Source of the DNA: Bacteroidota bacterium
Lineage (GTDB): Bacteria; Bacteroidota; Bacteroidia; Chitinophagales; Chitinophagaceae
Assembly: GCA_023392575.1 (NCBI GenBank)
Contig: JAEVYV010000197.1
Span: 1 to 28,032, forward strand
Direction: 5' to 3'
DNA: 28,032 bases
Made by a program: the position numbers and the translations under genes. Shown piece after piece: positions 9,708 through 17,926 of the stretch. The notes beneath the pieces are model-generated. The model did not search any database and was not told the origin of the DNA. It was given only the letters and a program-made list of their open reading frames with translations. How positions within the stretch are numbered: the stretch's first letter is position 1; every line of letters begins with the position of its first letter.

Positions 9708-10790
9708 TTATAAAGAAATAATGTTGCGTAAACGATCCTGCTTCCCAATGAGCTGTTGCAATAAAACCACCTGGTTGTGGGCCCTCACAAAATTATGTCC
9801 TTCGTACCTGGCTCCATAGTAGGCATCATCATTGATATGATCGGTCAGGAAGCGCAAGGCCTGCATGTAGATCATGAACTTGCCGGCATAAAAAAAGTAT
9901 TGCTTTTCTGTCTGCGTCAGTTCCTCCTTCATTTCGCTATAAAATCCCTCTACAATGGCTTTATAAAACTCTTCACGGATAACGATCTTTGTGAAATCGG
10001 TTTCCTCTTCACTTACCGGTGACAGGTAGGTTCGCATCATGTCCCCCACATCGCTGATGAAATAACCCGGCATCACTGTATCCAGGTCAATAACACAAAT
10101 GCCTTTCCCCTCTGAATCAAACAACACGTTACTGATCTTGGTATCGTGATGGGTAACCCGCAGTTTGAACTCAGGATTGGATTGAATGTTTTTGAATTCG
10201 GCTACAATATCGGCCTGGTCATTCAGTATCCTGATCAACTCTTCCGACTGGCTGATACGCTGCTGGTTACCATTTTCCAAGGCGTTTAAAAACTGCTGGT
10301 AACGCAGCCCAAGATCATGAAAACGGGGAATGGTAATTTCGAGCTGGCTGACATCAAAGCCTGTAAGCAACTTTGTAAATCTTCCAAACTGTACAGCAGC
10401 TTCATAGGCCTCACCGGCGTTTTCCACTACATCTTTGGAATGAGAACCACTTACAAAAGGAAACAACCTGAAGAAGCCTTCCTCTTTTAAATTAATCATC
10501 TCCTTTCCATCAAGAGTGGCTACCGGCGCTACAAAAGCATAATCAGGATAATGCTGCTTTAAATACCCGGCAATCAGCCTGATATTATGGGCAATACTGT
10601 CAGGCTTTTTAAAAACCGCATGATTTAATTTTTGTAAAATATACTCTTTGTCAGCAGTGGTTATTTTCCAGGTATAATTGATCAACCCGCTGCCGAACGA
10701 TTCCACCTTTAGGGTTTTTTCATCCAGCCCATAAGCAGGCAAAACGGATTGCGGCATATAGTCTAAATTATTATGCACTGAATTACTCAA
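9708..10790 (-). CDS. N-acetylhexosamine 1-kinase-like phosphotransferase (NahK/APH fold)
   Basis: This is a 360-residue kinase with the aminoglycoside-phosphotransferase fold. The N-lobe has FGSGLINYTW and YILQKLN (nucleotide-binding loop and lysine region). The catalytic loop THHDTKISNVLFD lies near residue 213 and the metal-binding IDLDT near 236. The wording is closest to Bifidobacterium NahK, which phosphorylates GlcNAc or GalNAc at C1 in the lacto-N-biose/galacto-N-biose pathway. Next to a GH109 alpha-GalNAcase this suggests it captures the released GalNAc. The start is uncertain: TTG at 10790 gives the longest form, while ATG at 10757 (MPQSVLPAYG) would still keep the whole domain. Neither has a clear ribosome binding site. 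Sugar specificity is inferred. Confidence 0.82.
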   Translation of the reverse strand: MSNSVHNNLDYMPQSVLPAYGLDEKTLKVESFGSGLINYTWKITTADKEYILQKLNHAVFKKPDSIAHNIRLIAGYLKQHYPDYAFVAPVATLDGKEMINLKEEGFFRLFPFVSGSHSKDVVENAGEAYEAAVQFGRFTKLLTGFDVSQLEITIPRFHDLGLRYQQFLNALENGNQQRISQSEELIRILNDQADIVAEFKNIQSNPEFKLRVTHHDTKISNVLFDSEGKGICVIDLDTVMPGYFISDVGDMMRTYLSPVSEEETDFTKIVIREEFYKAIVEGFYSEMKEELTQTEKQYFFYAGKFMIYMQALRFLTDHINDDAYYGARYEGHNFVRAHNQVVLLQQLIGKQDRLRNIISL

Positions 10791-10802
10791 CTGACCATGA
10801 CA

Positions 10803-10853
10803 GTTTACAGGTTTACAGTTGGTAAACGATGATTGAAACTATTATTGTTTACA
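10803..10853 (-). promoter_or_regulatory. Cluster of GTTTAC half-sites upstream of the NahK-like gene
   Basis: GTTTACA occurs three times in direct orientation (10803, 10811, 10847) and GTAAAC once inverted (10822). The second and the inverted copy form a perfect 6-bp inverted repeat with a 5-base spacer (10811-10827). This lies 13-60 bases upstream of the kinase start and looks like an operator array. The LacI regulator of this locus is one candidate binder, but that is a guess. Confidence 0.4.
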
Positions 10854-10874
10854 ACCTCCGTTTGTTAAAAGGAA

Positions 10875-10903
10875 AATTTGCGGTTCAAAACAAACCGCAA
10901 ATT
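10875..10903 (-). terminator. Terminator hairpin after the GH109 gene
   Basis: A perfect 11-bp stem (AATTTGCGGTT with AACCGCAAATT) with a 7-base loop begins 8 bases after the GH109 stop codon. On the minus strand it is followed by a T-rich tract. It separates GH109 from the kinase gene, arguing that the kinase has its own promoter. Confidence 0.72.
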
Positions 10904-10910
10904 CTATTTC

Positions 10911-12263
10911 TTAATAGTCATCACTTAAAGCAAACACGGGTTTTCTGTACATCCATTGCCCGCCGGTAAAATCAGGGAACTCCACGGTTTCATTTCCCAG
11001 TTCAATGGATTGCTCACTCAAAGGTGTAATGGCGCTCCATGCCGCTGCATCATATACATCCATGGGTGTAGGCAATTTGCGTTTAATGGATTCAACAAAG
11101 GAATGAATGACAAAGAAATCCATGCCGCCATGTCCTGCACCGGCTGTTTCCTTGCTCCAACGGGCCCATAACGGATGATCGTACTTATCCAGCCACTCCT
11201 TGGCGTTGTCCCACTGGTGGGGCTTAGCCGATTTGCCTTCAATGTAAATTCCTTTATTTACATCCATCCACAAACCTTCGGTACCCTGCACACGGAACCC
11301 CAGCGAATAGGGACGGGGAAGATTGGTATCATGCTGCAATAAGATCGTCTCGCCGTTTGCACAGCGGATCTGCGTAGTCACTACGTCTCCTAATTTGAAT
11401 TTTACTTTTGCATTTGGATGACTTTCTCCGCCTTTCTTTACAATGTAGTCATGCAAGCCTCTTGCTTTGGTAGAAAAAGAACTCAGTGTCAAAAAGCGGT
11501 TACCACGGTTGATGTTGATATAATGCGCAATGGGGCCAATGCCGTGCGTAGGATACAGATCGCCATCGCGGCGAACGGAATGTTCGGTTCTCCAATGCGC
11601 TTCTGAAAATCCTTTCTCGCCAAACTCCACGCCACCGCCATAAGGACGTACACCGTCGTTGAATTTCACTTCCCGCAGGTCGTGCTGATAGCCGCCCTGC
11701 AAGTGAATGATCTCACCAAATAAGCCCTGGCGCACCATGTTCAGTACGGCCATTACATCGCGGCGGTAACAAACATTTTCCAGCATCATTACGTTGGCGT
11801 TGTATTTTTCTGCGGCCTTAACTACGTCCCAGTGGTCCTGCAGCGTAATGCCCAATATCACTTCTGTACCCACGTATTTAATTCCGGCTTCCAGCGAGCC
11901 AAGGATCATAGGCTTGTGCCACTCCCAGGGAGTAGAGATGATCACGGCGTCCAGCTTTTCTTTCTCCAGCAGTCTTTTCCAGGCATAGGCATCGCCGGTA
12001 TAGATTTGTGGCATTTTCTTACCACTCTTGGTGATCATTTCCCTGGCAGAAGTGAGCATACGGTTATCTATATCGCAGATGGCAACCAGTTCCACATCGT
12101 CCCTGCGCAACACCAGATCCAAATGGTTTTGCCCGCGCAGCCCCACACCTATCAGGGCCATCCGCACTTTTGCAGCGGCGGGTCTGGCAAATAAACTACT
12201 TCCCGGTATCGCAAATGCAGCCGTGGCCATAGCAGTTGTTTTGACAAATTCTTTTCTGTTCAT
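10911..12263 (-). CDS. GH109 NAD-dependent alpha-N-acetylgalactosaminidase (Gfo/Idh/MocA fold)
   Basis: The protein has 450 residues. The N-terminus (MNRKEFVKTTAMATAAFA) is a Tat-like export signal with RK in place of RR. A Rossmann NAD-binding domain follows with ALIGVGLRGQNH at about 36-47. The downstream stretches LENVCYRRDVMAVLNMVRQG, GGYQHDLREVKFND, RRDGDLYPTHGIGPIAHY and FRVQGTEGLWMDV are characteristic of glycoside hydrolase family 109 rather than generic Gfo/Idh/MocA oxidoreductases. GH109 enzymes cleave terminal alpha-GalNAc, as in the blood-group A antigen and the mucin Tn antigen, by an NAD-dependent oxidation-elimination mechanism. The gene lies between a LacI regulator and a NahK-like kinase and is followed by a terminator, so it ends a transcription unit. 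Exact substrate linkage is inferred from the family. Confidence 0.88.
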   Translation of the reverse strand: MNRKEFVKTTAMATAAFAIPGSSLFARPAAAKVRMALIGVGLRGQNHLDLVLRRDDVELVAICDIDNRMLTSAREMITKSGKKMPQIYTGDAYAWKRLLEKEKLDAVIISTPWEWHKPMILGSLEAGIKYVGTEVILGITLQDHWDVVKAAEKYNANVMMLENVCYRRDVMAVLNMVRQGLFGEIIHLQGGYQHDLREVKFNDGVRPYGGGVEFGEKGFSEAHWRTEHSVRRDGDLYPTHGIGPIAHYININRGNRFLTLSSFSTKARGLHDYIVKKGGESHPNAKVKFKLGDVVTTQIRCANGETILLQHDTNLPRPYSLGFRVQGTEGLWMDVNKGIYIEGKSAKPHQWDNAKEWLDKYDHPLWARWSKETAGAGHGGMDFFVIHSFVESIKRKLPTPMDVYDAAAWSAITPLSEQSIELGNETVEFPDFTGGQWMYRKPVFALSDDY

Positions 12264-12515
12264 GCTTTAAAATTATGATGCTTGTTTGTTGTTTTTCACT
12301 ATTGGAACGCGGTACAGAACCACCTTTTATCCTTTTCCTTTGACCCCTGCATTCCCTGCTACAGAGAACAGGAGACGATTCGTTTGTTCATTCCTGCCCA
12401 AACATCAGCGATATGAAAATAAAATAATAAGCTGAAGAAGTTCCATGCAAACGGTTGTGCAAAATCAGAAGCCGCACCTTTAAAGCAACTTGCCCAATAA
12501 TCACCGGAGAAACGT

Positions 12516-13544
12516 TTAACGGGAACTTTGATGCACCACCAACGTGGCAGGCATCTCTTCGATATAGTATGTGTGGTTGCTTTTATTCTCCGCTTTATCA
12601 TTCAGTAATTTGATCATGATCTCCATGGCCCTTTCGCCCTGGCCGTATGGATACTGCTCAATGGAAACCAAGGGAGGAAAGGCTGTGTAGCTGGTGATGG
12701 GCAGATTGGCATAGCTTAAGAAAACAATATCCTTGTTTACCTGTATGTTTTGTTGCTGCGCATATTGCACGGCATCCATGTGCACATAATCATTGAACGT
12801 GATAACGGCCGTAGGCGGACTTTTTACAGAGAGCAAACTTTCCATGGCCTGGTGGGTGCTTTCCCTGGAAAGGTCTGTTTTTTCTACCAACTGCATGTCT
12901 ACTTTCAGCTTTTTTCGAGACAGGCCTTCAATATACCCATTCAACCGCTCCTTGCTGGCACTTAGCATATCGGGCCCATTGATCAGTGCAATGCGCTTGT
13001 ATCCCCTGCTGATCAGCCAACCCACCATCTCTATCGTGCCTTTGTATAAATTGCAAAAAACCTTGTTCACTTTTTCAAACGGAGGCACCCGGTCAAAATA
13101 CACCACCGGTATATTGTATTTGTCCAGGGCCTGCAGGTGTTCATACCTGCTGGTTTGTTTGGAAAGGGAAATGATCAGTCCATCCACTCTTTGCCTTTTC
13201 ATCGCTTCCACCACTTTTTTTTCTCTTTCGGGATCATCATGACTCTGTCCGAAAAGAATGGTGTACTCATGTTCCATAGCAGCGGTTTCAATGCCGCTGA
13301 TGGCCTCAGAGAAAAACTCCTCGCGGATGTAGGGAAGAAGCACACCAATGACATAGGTCTTCTTTTGCTTAAAGGAAATCGCTTTGGCGTTGGGCACATA
13401 ATCCAGTTCCCGGGCCAGCTCCTGTACCCGCATCTTGGTGCGCAGGCCAATTCGGGGATGATCGCTTAAAGCTCGTGATACGGTTGAAACCGACACATTC
13501 AGCCGTTTGGCAATTTCTTTTATGGTAGGCAATTCGTTTTTCAT
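12516..13544 (-). CDS. LacI-family transcriptional regulator
   Basis: This 342-residue protein has the canonical LacI helix-turn-helix at residues 7-26 (TIKEIAKRLNVSVSTVSRAL), the hinge helix region (YVPNAKA) and a periplasmic-binding-protein-like effector domain from about residue 63 (YVIGVLLPYIREEFFSEAISGIE) to the end, including GLIISLS and VVYFDR. The effector should be a sugar or sugar phosphate. It sits in the middle of the minus-strand carbohydrate locus, between GH109 and the FGE gene, so it probably controls that locus. A perfect 8-bp palindrome with the central CpG typical of LacI operators (AAACGTTT) lies at 12510-12517, overlapping its own stop codon and about 250 bases upstream of GH109. 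Confidence 0.93.
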   Translation of the reverse strand: MKNELPTIKEIAKRLNVSVSTVSRALSDHPRIGLRTKMRVQELARELDYVPNAKAISFKQKKTYVIGVLLPYIREEFFSEAISGIETAAMEHEYTILFGQSHDDPEREKKVVEAMKRQRVDGLIISLSKQTSRYEHLQALDKYNIPVVYFDRVPPFEKVNKVFCNLYKGTIEMVGWLISRGYKRIALINGPDMLSASKERLNGYIEGLSRKKLKVDMQLVEKTDLSRESTHQAMESLLSVKSPPTAVITFNDYVHMDAVQYAQQQNIQVNKDIVFLSYANLPITSYTAFPPLVSIEQYPYGQGERAMEIMIKLLNDKAENKSNHTYYIEEMPATLVVHQSSR

Positions 13545-13749
13545 GAATAAGCGGTACTCAAAGTATGGAAAATAGCGGCTTATATGGAGCGGAATTGATT
13601 TGGAGCAGCAGTTTTAACGAATGCGTAACTGTGCAAACCTTGGTCCCCTAATACATGCTACGGCTTAAGATGGTGCTCAGTAGTTGCTTGGTTTCTTGTT
13701 GGTTTACAGAAAAGCGCCATTGAGAGCTTACAACAAAATACATGCTCCC

Positions 13750-14871
13750 CTATTTTTTTACATCCCTCACACACCGAAAACCTGTGTGCTCCAAACCCGT
13801 ATCCGGGCTGCTTTTCATGCGGCGGGCTACCCGGTAGCCACTGCAATAACTATCGTTGCACAAAAAGCTGCCCCCGCGTAAACTTCTTTTGGGTGTATAG
13901 GGATCATCAGGATCAAAACTTTTTGCAGGCCCTTTCGGATTAATGTTTGTTGTATTGGCTACTGTTTTGTAATAATCGGCCTCGTACCAATCACTGCACC
14001 ACTCCCATACATTCCCCGCCATGTCATACAAGCCATAACCATTAGGCGCAAAAGATTTTACCGGTGCAGCAGTAATGTAACCGTCTTTCTTTTCATTATC
14101 ATACGGAAACTTTCCCTCCCAGCTATTGGTTTTTGGCCTACCTGCATTGACATGCTCGTTACCCCAGGGATAAATATTATTCTGCAAACCACCCCTTGCC
14201 GCAAACTCCCACTCTGCTTCTGTGGGCAGGCGTTTGCCCGCCCATTTGCAATAAGCCATGGCATCATACCAGCTAACATGCACTACCGGAAAGTTTTCCC
14301 TTCCCTTAATACTGCTGCCCGGCCCTTCCGGGTGTTTCCAGTCGGCACCCGGCACCCAGGCCCACCACTCATTGTAATTGTTTAAATCCACCGGACCATT
14401 GGTTTGCTGAAAAACCAGGGAGGCGGCCACCAATAAACTGTCGGGGGGCTTGGGTGTGCCCGGCGGCACTGTTTTTTTTAGTTCCTCCCAATCGGGTTTG
14501 CGTCCGGCAGTGGTAATGTAGCCCGTGGCTTCTACAAATCTCTGGAACTGCGCATTGGTTACTTCCGTTTCATCCATCCAGAAGGGATCAATTTTCACCT
14601 GGTGCTTTGGATATTCATCGGCACTGGCCTGGCTGTTATCACCCCCCATCATAAAACTTCCTCCGGGTATGTACACCATACCGGCCGTAGAGGTATCGGC
14701 ATGAACAGAGAGAGCTGTATCCGTGCTGGCGGCAAAACGTGCCGGTGCTTGCATACAGGAATGTGCAGAGTCTGCGTTCGGCTGCGCAGCTGCATTCTCC
14801 TTTGGGTCATTGCATGAAAATAGAAAAGCAGAAAAAAAGGCAGAGCCCAAACCGTATCGTACTGAAATCAT
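13750..14871 (-). CDS. Formylglycine-generating enzyme (SUMF1/FGE), lipoprotein form
   Basis: The 373-residue protein has a lipoprotein signal (lipobox LFSC, cysteine at residue 20), a low-complexity linker to about residue 65, and an FGE-sulfatase domain from MVYIPGGSFMMGGD to the end. Landmarks include MDETEVTNAQFQRFV, PVVHVSWYDAMAYCKWAGKRLPTEAEWE (split over about 195-225), YDMAGNVWEWCSDWY and GFRCV. Unlike many SUMF1-domain relatives it keeps both active-site cysteines, Cys338 and Cys343 in CNDSYC, the same five-residue spacing as human FGE. It should therefore be a real copper-dependent oxygenase that converts the CxPSR cysteine of sulfatases to formylglycine. The only sulfatase nearby (6487-8030) has exactly that motif. 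The lipoprotein signal would place maturation outside the cytoplasm. Confidence 0.9.
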   Translation of the reverse strand: MISVRYGLGSAFFSAFLFSCNDPKENAAAQPNADSAHSCMQAPARFAASTDTALSVHADTSTAGMVYIPGGSFMMGGDNSQASADEYPKHQVKIDPFWMDETEVTNAQFQRFVEATGYITTAGRKPDWEELKKTVPPGTPKPPDSLLVAASLVFQQTNGPVDLNNYNEWWAWVPGADWKHPEGPGSSIKGRENFPVVHVSWYDAMAYCKWAGKRLPTEAEWEFAARGGLQNNIYPWGNEHVNAGRPKTNSWEGKFPYDNEKKDGYITAAPVKSFAPNGYGLYDMAGNVWEWCSDWYEADYYKTVANTTNINPKGPAKSFDPDDPYTPKRSLRGGSFLCNDSYCSGYRVARRMKSSPDTGLEHTGFRCVRDVKK

Positions 14872-15052
14872 TTATAAAATTATTGATTGAAACCCCGTTT
14901 TTTAATATGTTCAATGAAGGTTGACAGATGGTGAATGACAGGTGAAATAGCTGCTGCTTTTGTTTCTCGTCTCACCTCTCATGATTGAGGCCTTGACAAC
15001 CTTTGGGTATTTGTTGTAAGACCTCCCATCTCCATTCTTCATCCGTGCAAAA

Positions 15053-16234
15053 TTATATTGCCGGCCGGCTTACAACAGATGTCCCATCTTCTACCCGCAC
15101 TACATAAGCCGTCAGTTCTTTGTTCATGTCCTCTTTATATTTTTCCCCCACCTGCGCTATTAGTTTCTCCACCTGTTCTTCTTCCACTAAATTGAGGGTG
15201 CAGCCTCCAAAGCCTCCGCCCATCATGCGGGCCCCCAGCACACCGGGCTGATTGCGCACAGCATCTACCAAAAAATCCAGCTCCGGGCAACTCACCTCGT
15301 AATCGCGGCTCAGGCCCTCGTGGGTTTGAAACATCTTTTTACCCAGAGCAGCCAGTGCGCCCCGTTGCAGATCCGCACAACCGGCCAGCAGCCGTTCGTT
15401 CTCCTCCACCACATAACGGCAGCGACGGTACACCACCCGATCCTGAGGCGCTACCCAGCGCTCCAGCATCTCCAGGGTTACATCTCTTAAGGAGTGTACC
15501 TGGGGCTGGTGGGCCCGTACCAGTTCTACCCCCCGTTCGCACTGCTGGCGGCGGGTGTTGTACTCGGAGCTGGCCAAAGAATGGTGTACCTGGCTGTTGA
15601 GCAACACCAGTTGGTACGCTCCCAACTCCAGCGGCACGTATTCGTACTCCAGGCTGCGGCAGTCCAGCCGGATCACCCGGTTTTTTTTACCAAACAAGCT
15701 GGCAAACATGTCCATCAATCCTACCCGCACGCCGGCAAAGCGGTGCTCGGCCTGCTGGGCAATCAGGGCCAGCTCCAGCCGCGACAAGCCCAGATCAAAC
15801 AATTCGTTGAGGGCAAAACCCACCGCACACTCCACGGCTGCCGAAGACGACAGCCCCGCCCCCACAGGCACATCTCCAGCCAGCACCAGGTTAAAGCCTC
15901 TAAGGGCACAGCCCCGTTCACGCAACAGGGCCGCCACGCCCAACACATAGTTGGGCCAACCTTTTTGCGTAGGCGCCAGGGCTGCGAGTTCGGCTTCAAA
16001 ATTTTCGTTAAAGGAAACCGAATAAAGCCGCACCTCTTCATCCTGCCGCGGGCCTACGCCCACATAAATCGCCCGGTCGATAGCCCCGGGCAACACAAAA
16101 CCCTCGTTGTAATCGGTATGCTCTCCCAACAAATTAATCCGGCCCGGAGAGCGGACCATTAGCGGCGAGTCGCTAAAAAGCTCCTGGTATTTTTTTTCAA
16201 TTATGCGGGTATCAAAACTTGTATTTTTTTGCAT
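15053..16234 (-). CDS. galK: Galactokinase
   Basis: This 393-residue GHMP kinase has the galactokinase signature SPGRINLLGEHTDYNEGFVL at 29-48, the ATP-binding motif VPVGAGLSSSAA at 122-133 and the C-terminal GGGFGGC near residue 340. It phosphorylates alpha-D-galactose at C1, the first committed step of the Leloir pathway. The start at 16234 is fixed by a good Shine-Dalgarno sequence (AAGGAG, 16240-16245), rare in Bacteroidota. The gene is noticeably richer in G+C, especially at third codon positions between about 15340 and 15960, than the genes on either side. The galactose mutarotase gene lies directly upstream on the same strand, 195 bases away. No galT or galE is in the window. Confidence 0.95.
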   Translation of the reverse strand: MQKNTSFDTRIIEKKYQELFSDSPLMVRSPGRINLLGEHTDYNEGFVLPGAIDRAIYVGVGPRQDEEVRLYSVSFNENFEAELAALAPTQKGWPNYVLGVAALLRERGCALRGFNLVLAGDVPVGAGLSSSAAVECAVGFALNELFDLGLSRLELALIAQQAEHRFAGVRVGLMDMFASLFGKKNRVIRLDCRSLEYEYVPLELGAYQLVLLNSQVHHSLASSEYNTRRQQCERGVELVRAHQPQVHSLRDVTLEMLERWVAPQDRVVYRRCRYVVEENERLLAGCADLQRGALAALGKKMFQTHEGLSRDYEVSCPELDFLVDAVRNQPGVLGARMMGGGFGGCTLNLVEEEQVEKLIAQVGEKYKEDMNKELTAYVVRVEDGTSVVSRPAI

Positions 16235-16239
16235 GATAA

Positions 16240-16245
16240 CTCCTT
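16240..16245 (-). promoter_or_regulatory. Shine-Dalgarno site of galK
   Basis: On the minus strand AAGGAG lies five bases before the ATG at 16234. Most genes in this window lack such a site; here it settles the start codon. Confidence 0.6.
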
Positions 16246-16258
16246 TCGTTTATCCGTT

Positions 16259-16266
16259 CAAAATTA
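16259..16266 (-). promoter_or_regulatory. Candidate -7 element for galK
   Basis: On the minus strand the sequence is TAATTTTG, matching TAnnTTTG, 25 bases upstream of the galK start. A TTTG lies at 16290-16293, 23 bases further up, slightly longer than the usual 19-21 base spacing. Confidence 0.4.
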
Positions 16267-16429
16267 TGAACACGCAGTGTTGCCCTTGCCAAACTTGTCT
16301 GTGGTGCAGAACCATCATCCTTTGCCTCAAAAAATCAAGCCATTCTGTTGTAGTCCCAAACACCGGTGACTGCACTAAAGCATAACAAGAACATCATCCT
16401 GTATAAAGCAAAAATCTTTTTGCCGTTTT

Positions 16430-17599
16430 TTATTTGGCTGTAGAGAATGCATACACGGATGTTGTTCTATAGGTTTGGCCCGGCTCCAATACAGTGGATG
16501 GAAATGCGGGCTGGTTGGGCGCATCGGGAAAGTGCTGGGTCTCCAAACAAAAGGCTGTGCGGAAATCATCCCTGGCGCCGGATTTAAACCGGTTCTTGCC
16601 CTGCATGAAATTGCCGCCATAAAACTGCAGACCGGGTTCTTGGGTAAACACGTCCATTTGAATTGCGGATTGGTCTCCTACAACCGTAGCGGCATGTTTC
16701 ATGCCCGGACCGTTTCTCAAAACAAAGTTGTGGTCATAGCCCTTGCCGTACGCCAACTGTTCGTTCTGCTCGTTCACCCTGGCGCCAATGGCCACAGGCC
16801 GGGTAAAATCAAAAGGCGTTCCTGCCACCGGCTCTATTTTTCCGGTCGGTATCAGCGTGGCATCTACCGGAGTGTAGCTGTCTGCATTAATTTGCAAAAC
16901 ATGATGATTAATGGTTCCGCTCCCTTCTCCGTTTAAATTAAAGAAAGCATGATTGGTCAGGTTCACCACGGTTTTCTTATCCGTGGTGGCTTCGTATTCC
17001 ATTTTCAACTCGTTGTTATCCGTAAGCGTATACACCACCTTCACCTTCAGGTTGCCGGGGAAACCTTCTTCGCCGTCTTTTGAAAAATAGCGGAGCTCCA
17101 GGGTTTGGTCGTTCAGCATCCGGGCCTCCCATACCACATACTGAAATCCTTTCTTGCCACCGTGCAGGGTATTGGGCGGATTGTTTGGAAACAAAGTGTA
17201 CTGCTTTCCATCTAAAGAAAACTTTCCTTTGGCAATCCGGTTTCCAAACCGTCCAATCGTTGCGCCAAAATAAGGCTCTGTTGCATCGGCATAAGCTTGC
17301 ACGCTGTTCATGCCCACCACCACATCGGTAGGTTTTCCGTTTTTATCCGGCACCCACAAGCTCACCCACCTTCCGCCATAATTGGTAAACGCCGCCTGCA
17401 CGTTGTTTTTGTTTTTAAGCACATAAAGATCGGTAGGCTTTCCGTCTACGGTATCCTGAAAAGACCGGCGCATTGCTGTCATTGCGTTAGCCGAAGAATC
17501 GTTGGCCGCCGAAGGGTTTGCCCCGCCGCTGCTGTTGTTGCAAGAAGCGTTCATGATTGCAAGTATTACGATGATGCACAATAATAATTTGTTGGGCAT
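16430..17599 (-). CDS. galM: Galactose mutarotase (aldose 1-epimerase), lipoprotein
   Basis: Started at the ATG at 17599, the protein has 389 residues and a lipoprotein signal peptide (MPNKLLLCIIVILAIMNASC, lipobox NASC); the longer frame to 17695 would bury this signal. After an Asn/Ser-rich linker the aldose 1-epimerase fold begins with FTNYGGRWVSLWVPDKNG. GATIGRFGNRIAKGKFSL, NTLHGGKKGFQ (first catalytic histidine), NLTNHAFFNLNG (second histidine) and GYDHNFVL follow, with the glutamate in FCLETQHFPDAPNQP near the C-terminus. It interconverts alpha- and beta-galactose so that the alpha form reaches galactokinase, whose gene follows on the same strand. The lipid anchor suggests action on the periplasmic side. 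A paired palindrome lies about 80 bases upstream. Confidence 0.92.
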   Translation of the reverse strand: MPNKLLLCIIVILAIMNASCNNSSGGANPSAANDSSANAMTAMRRSFQDTVDGKPTDLYVLKNKNNVQAAFTNYGGRWVSLWVPDKNGKPTDVVVGMNSVQAYADATEPYFGATIGRFGNRIAKGKFSLDGKQYTLFPNNPPNTLHGGKKGFQYVVWEARMLNDQTLELRYFSKDGEEGFPGNLKVKVVYTLTDNNELKMEYEATTDKKTVVNLTNHAFFNLNGEGSGTINHHVLQINADSYTPVDATLIPTGKIEPVAGTPFDFTRPVAIGARVNEQNEQLAYGKGYDHNFVLRNGPGMKHAATVVGDQSAIQMDVFTQEPGLQFYGGNFMQGKNRFKSGARDDFRTAFCLETQHFPDAPNQPAFPSTVLEPGQTYRTTSVYAFSTAK

Positions 17600-17677
17600 A
17601 GCAAGCTTTGTTTGAAATAACAACCCTGAATTTACAATGTTTCGCTGGGGAATAAAACCGGCTTCTTCCTGCGGCCT

Positions 17678-17722
17678 CATCTTGACAATTGTCAATGGCT
17701 TGTATTGACAATTGTCAAGATG
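17678..17722. promoter_or_regulatory. Double palindromic operator between divergent genes
   Basis: The 14-bp perfect palindrome TTGACAATTGTCAA occurs twice, at 17682-17695 and 17705-17718. With flanking bases each becomes an 18-base arm, and the arms are perfect inverted repeats of each other around a 9-base spacer. Start-to-start spacing is 23 bases, close to two helical turns. This is the layout of a two-dimer operator for a winged-helix (for example MarR-type) repressor. It lies between galM (minus) and the DsbA-like gene (plus). The regulator is not identifiable here. Confidence 0.65.
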
Positions 17723-17763
17723 GTTTCTTGCCTCACCTCAATGGATGCGCAGCGGTACCGGTA

Positions 17764-17771
17764 TAGCTTTG
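17764..17771 (+). promoter_or_regulatory. Candidate -7 element for the DsbA-like gene
   Basis: TAGCTTTG matches the Bacteroidota TAnnTTTG element and lies 155 bases before the ATG at 17927. No TTTG -33 box is evident at the expected distance. The double palindrome ends 41 bases upstream. Confidence 0.4.
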
Positions 17772-17926
17772 CACCACCATCACTTTTACTGCAAACAAAA
17801 CCCAATGACCCTGCCAGCAGATGGTCATTGTTTTCAGACCAAAATTTTTCAACAAAGAACAACGGCTGGCCAGCAGGTGCTATCTGCCGGCCCGGCACTT
17901 CATCATTAAATAAATGAGGAATAAAC

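Noticed and set aside
15494..16162. 222-codon plus-strand frame opposite galK
   Set aside because: It is an antisense shadow of a G+C-rich real gene. galK has all family motifs; this frame has none.
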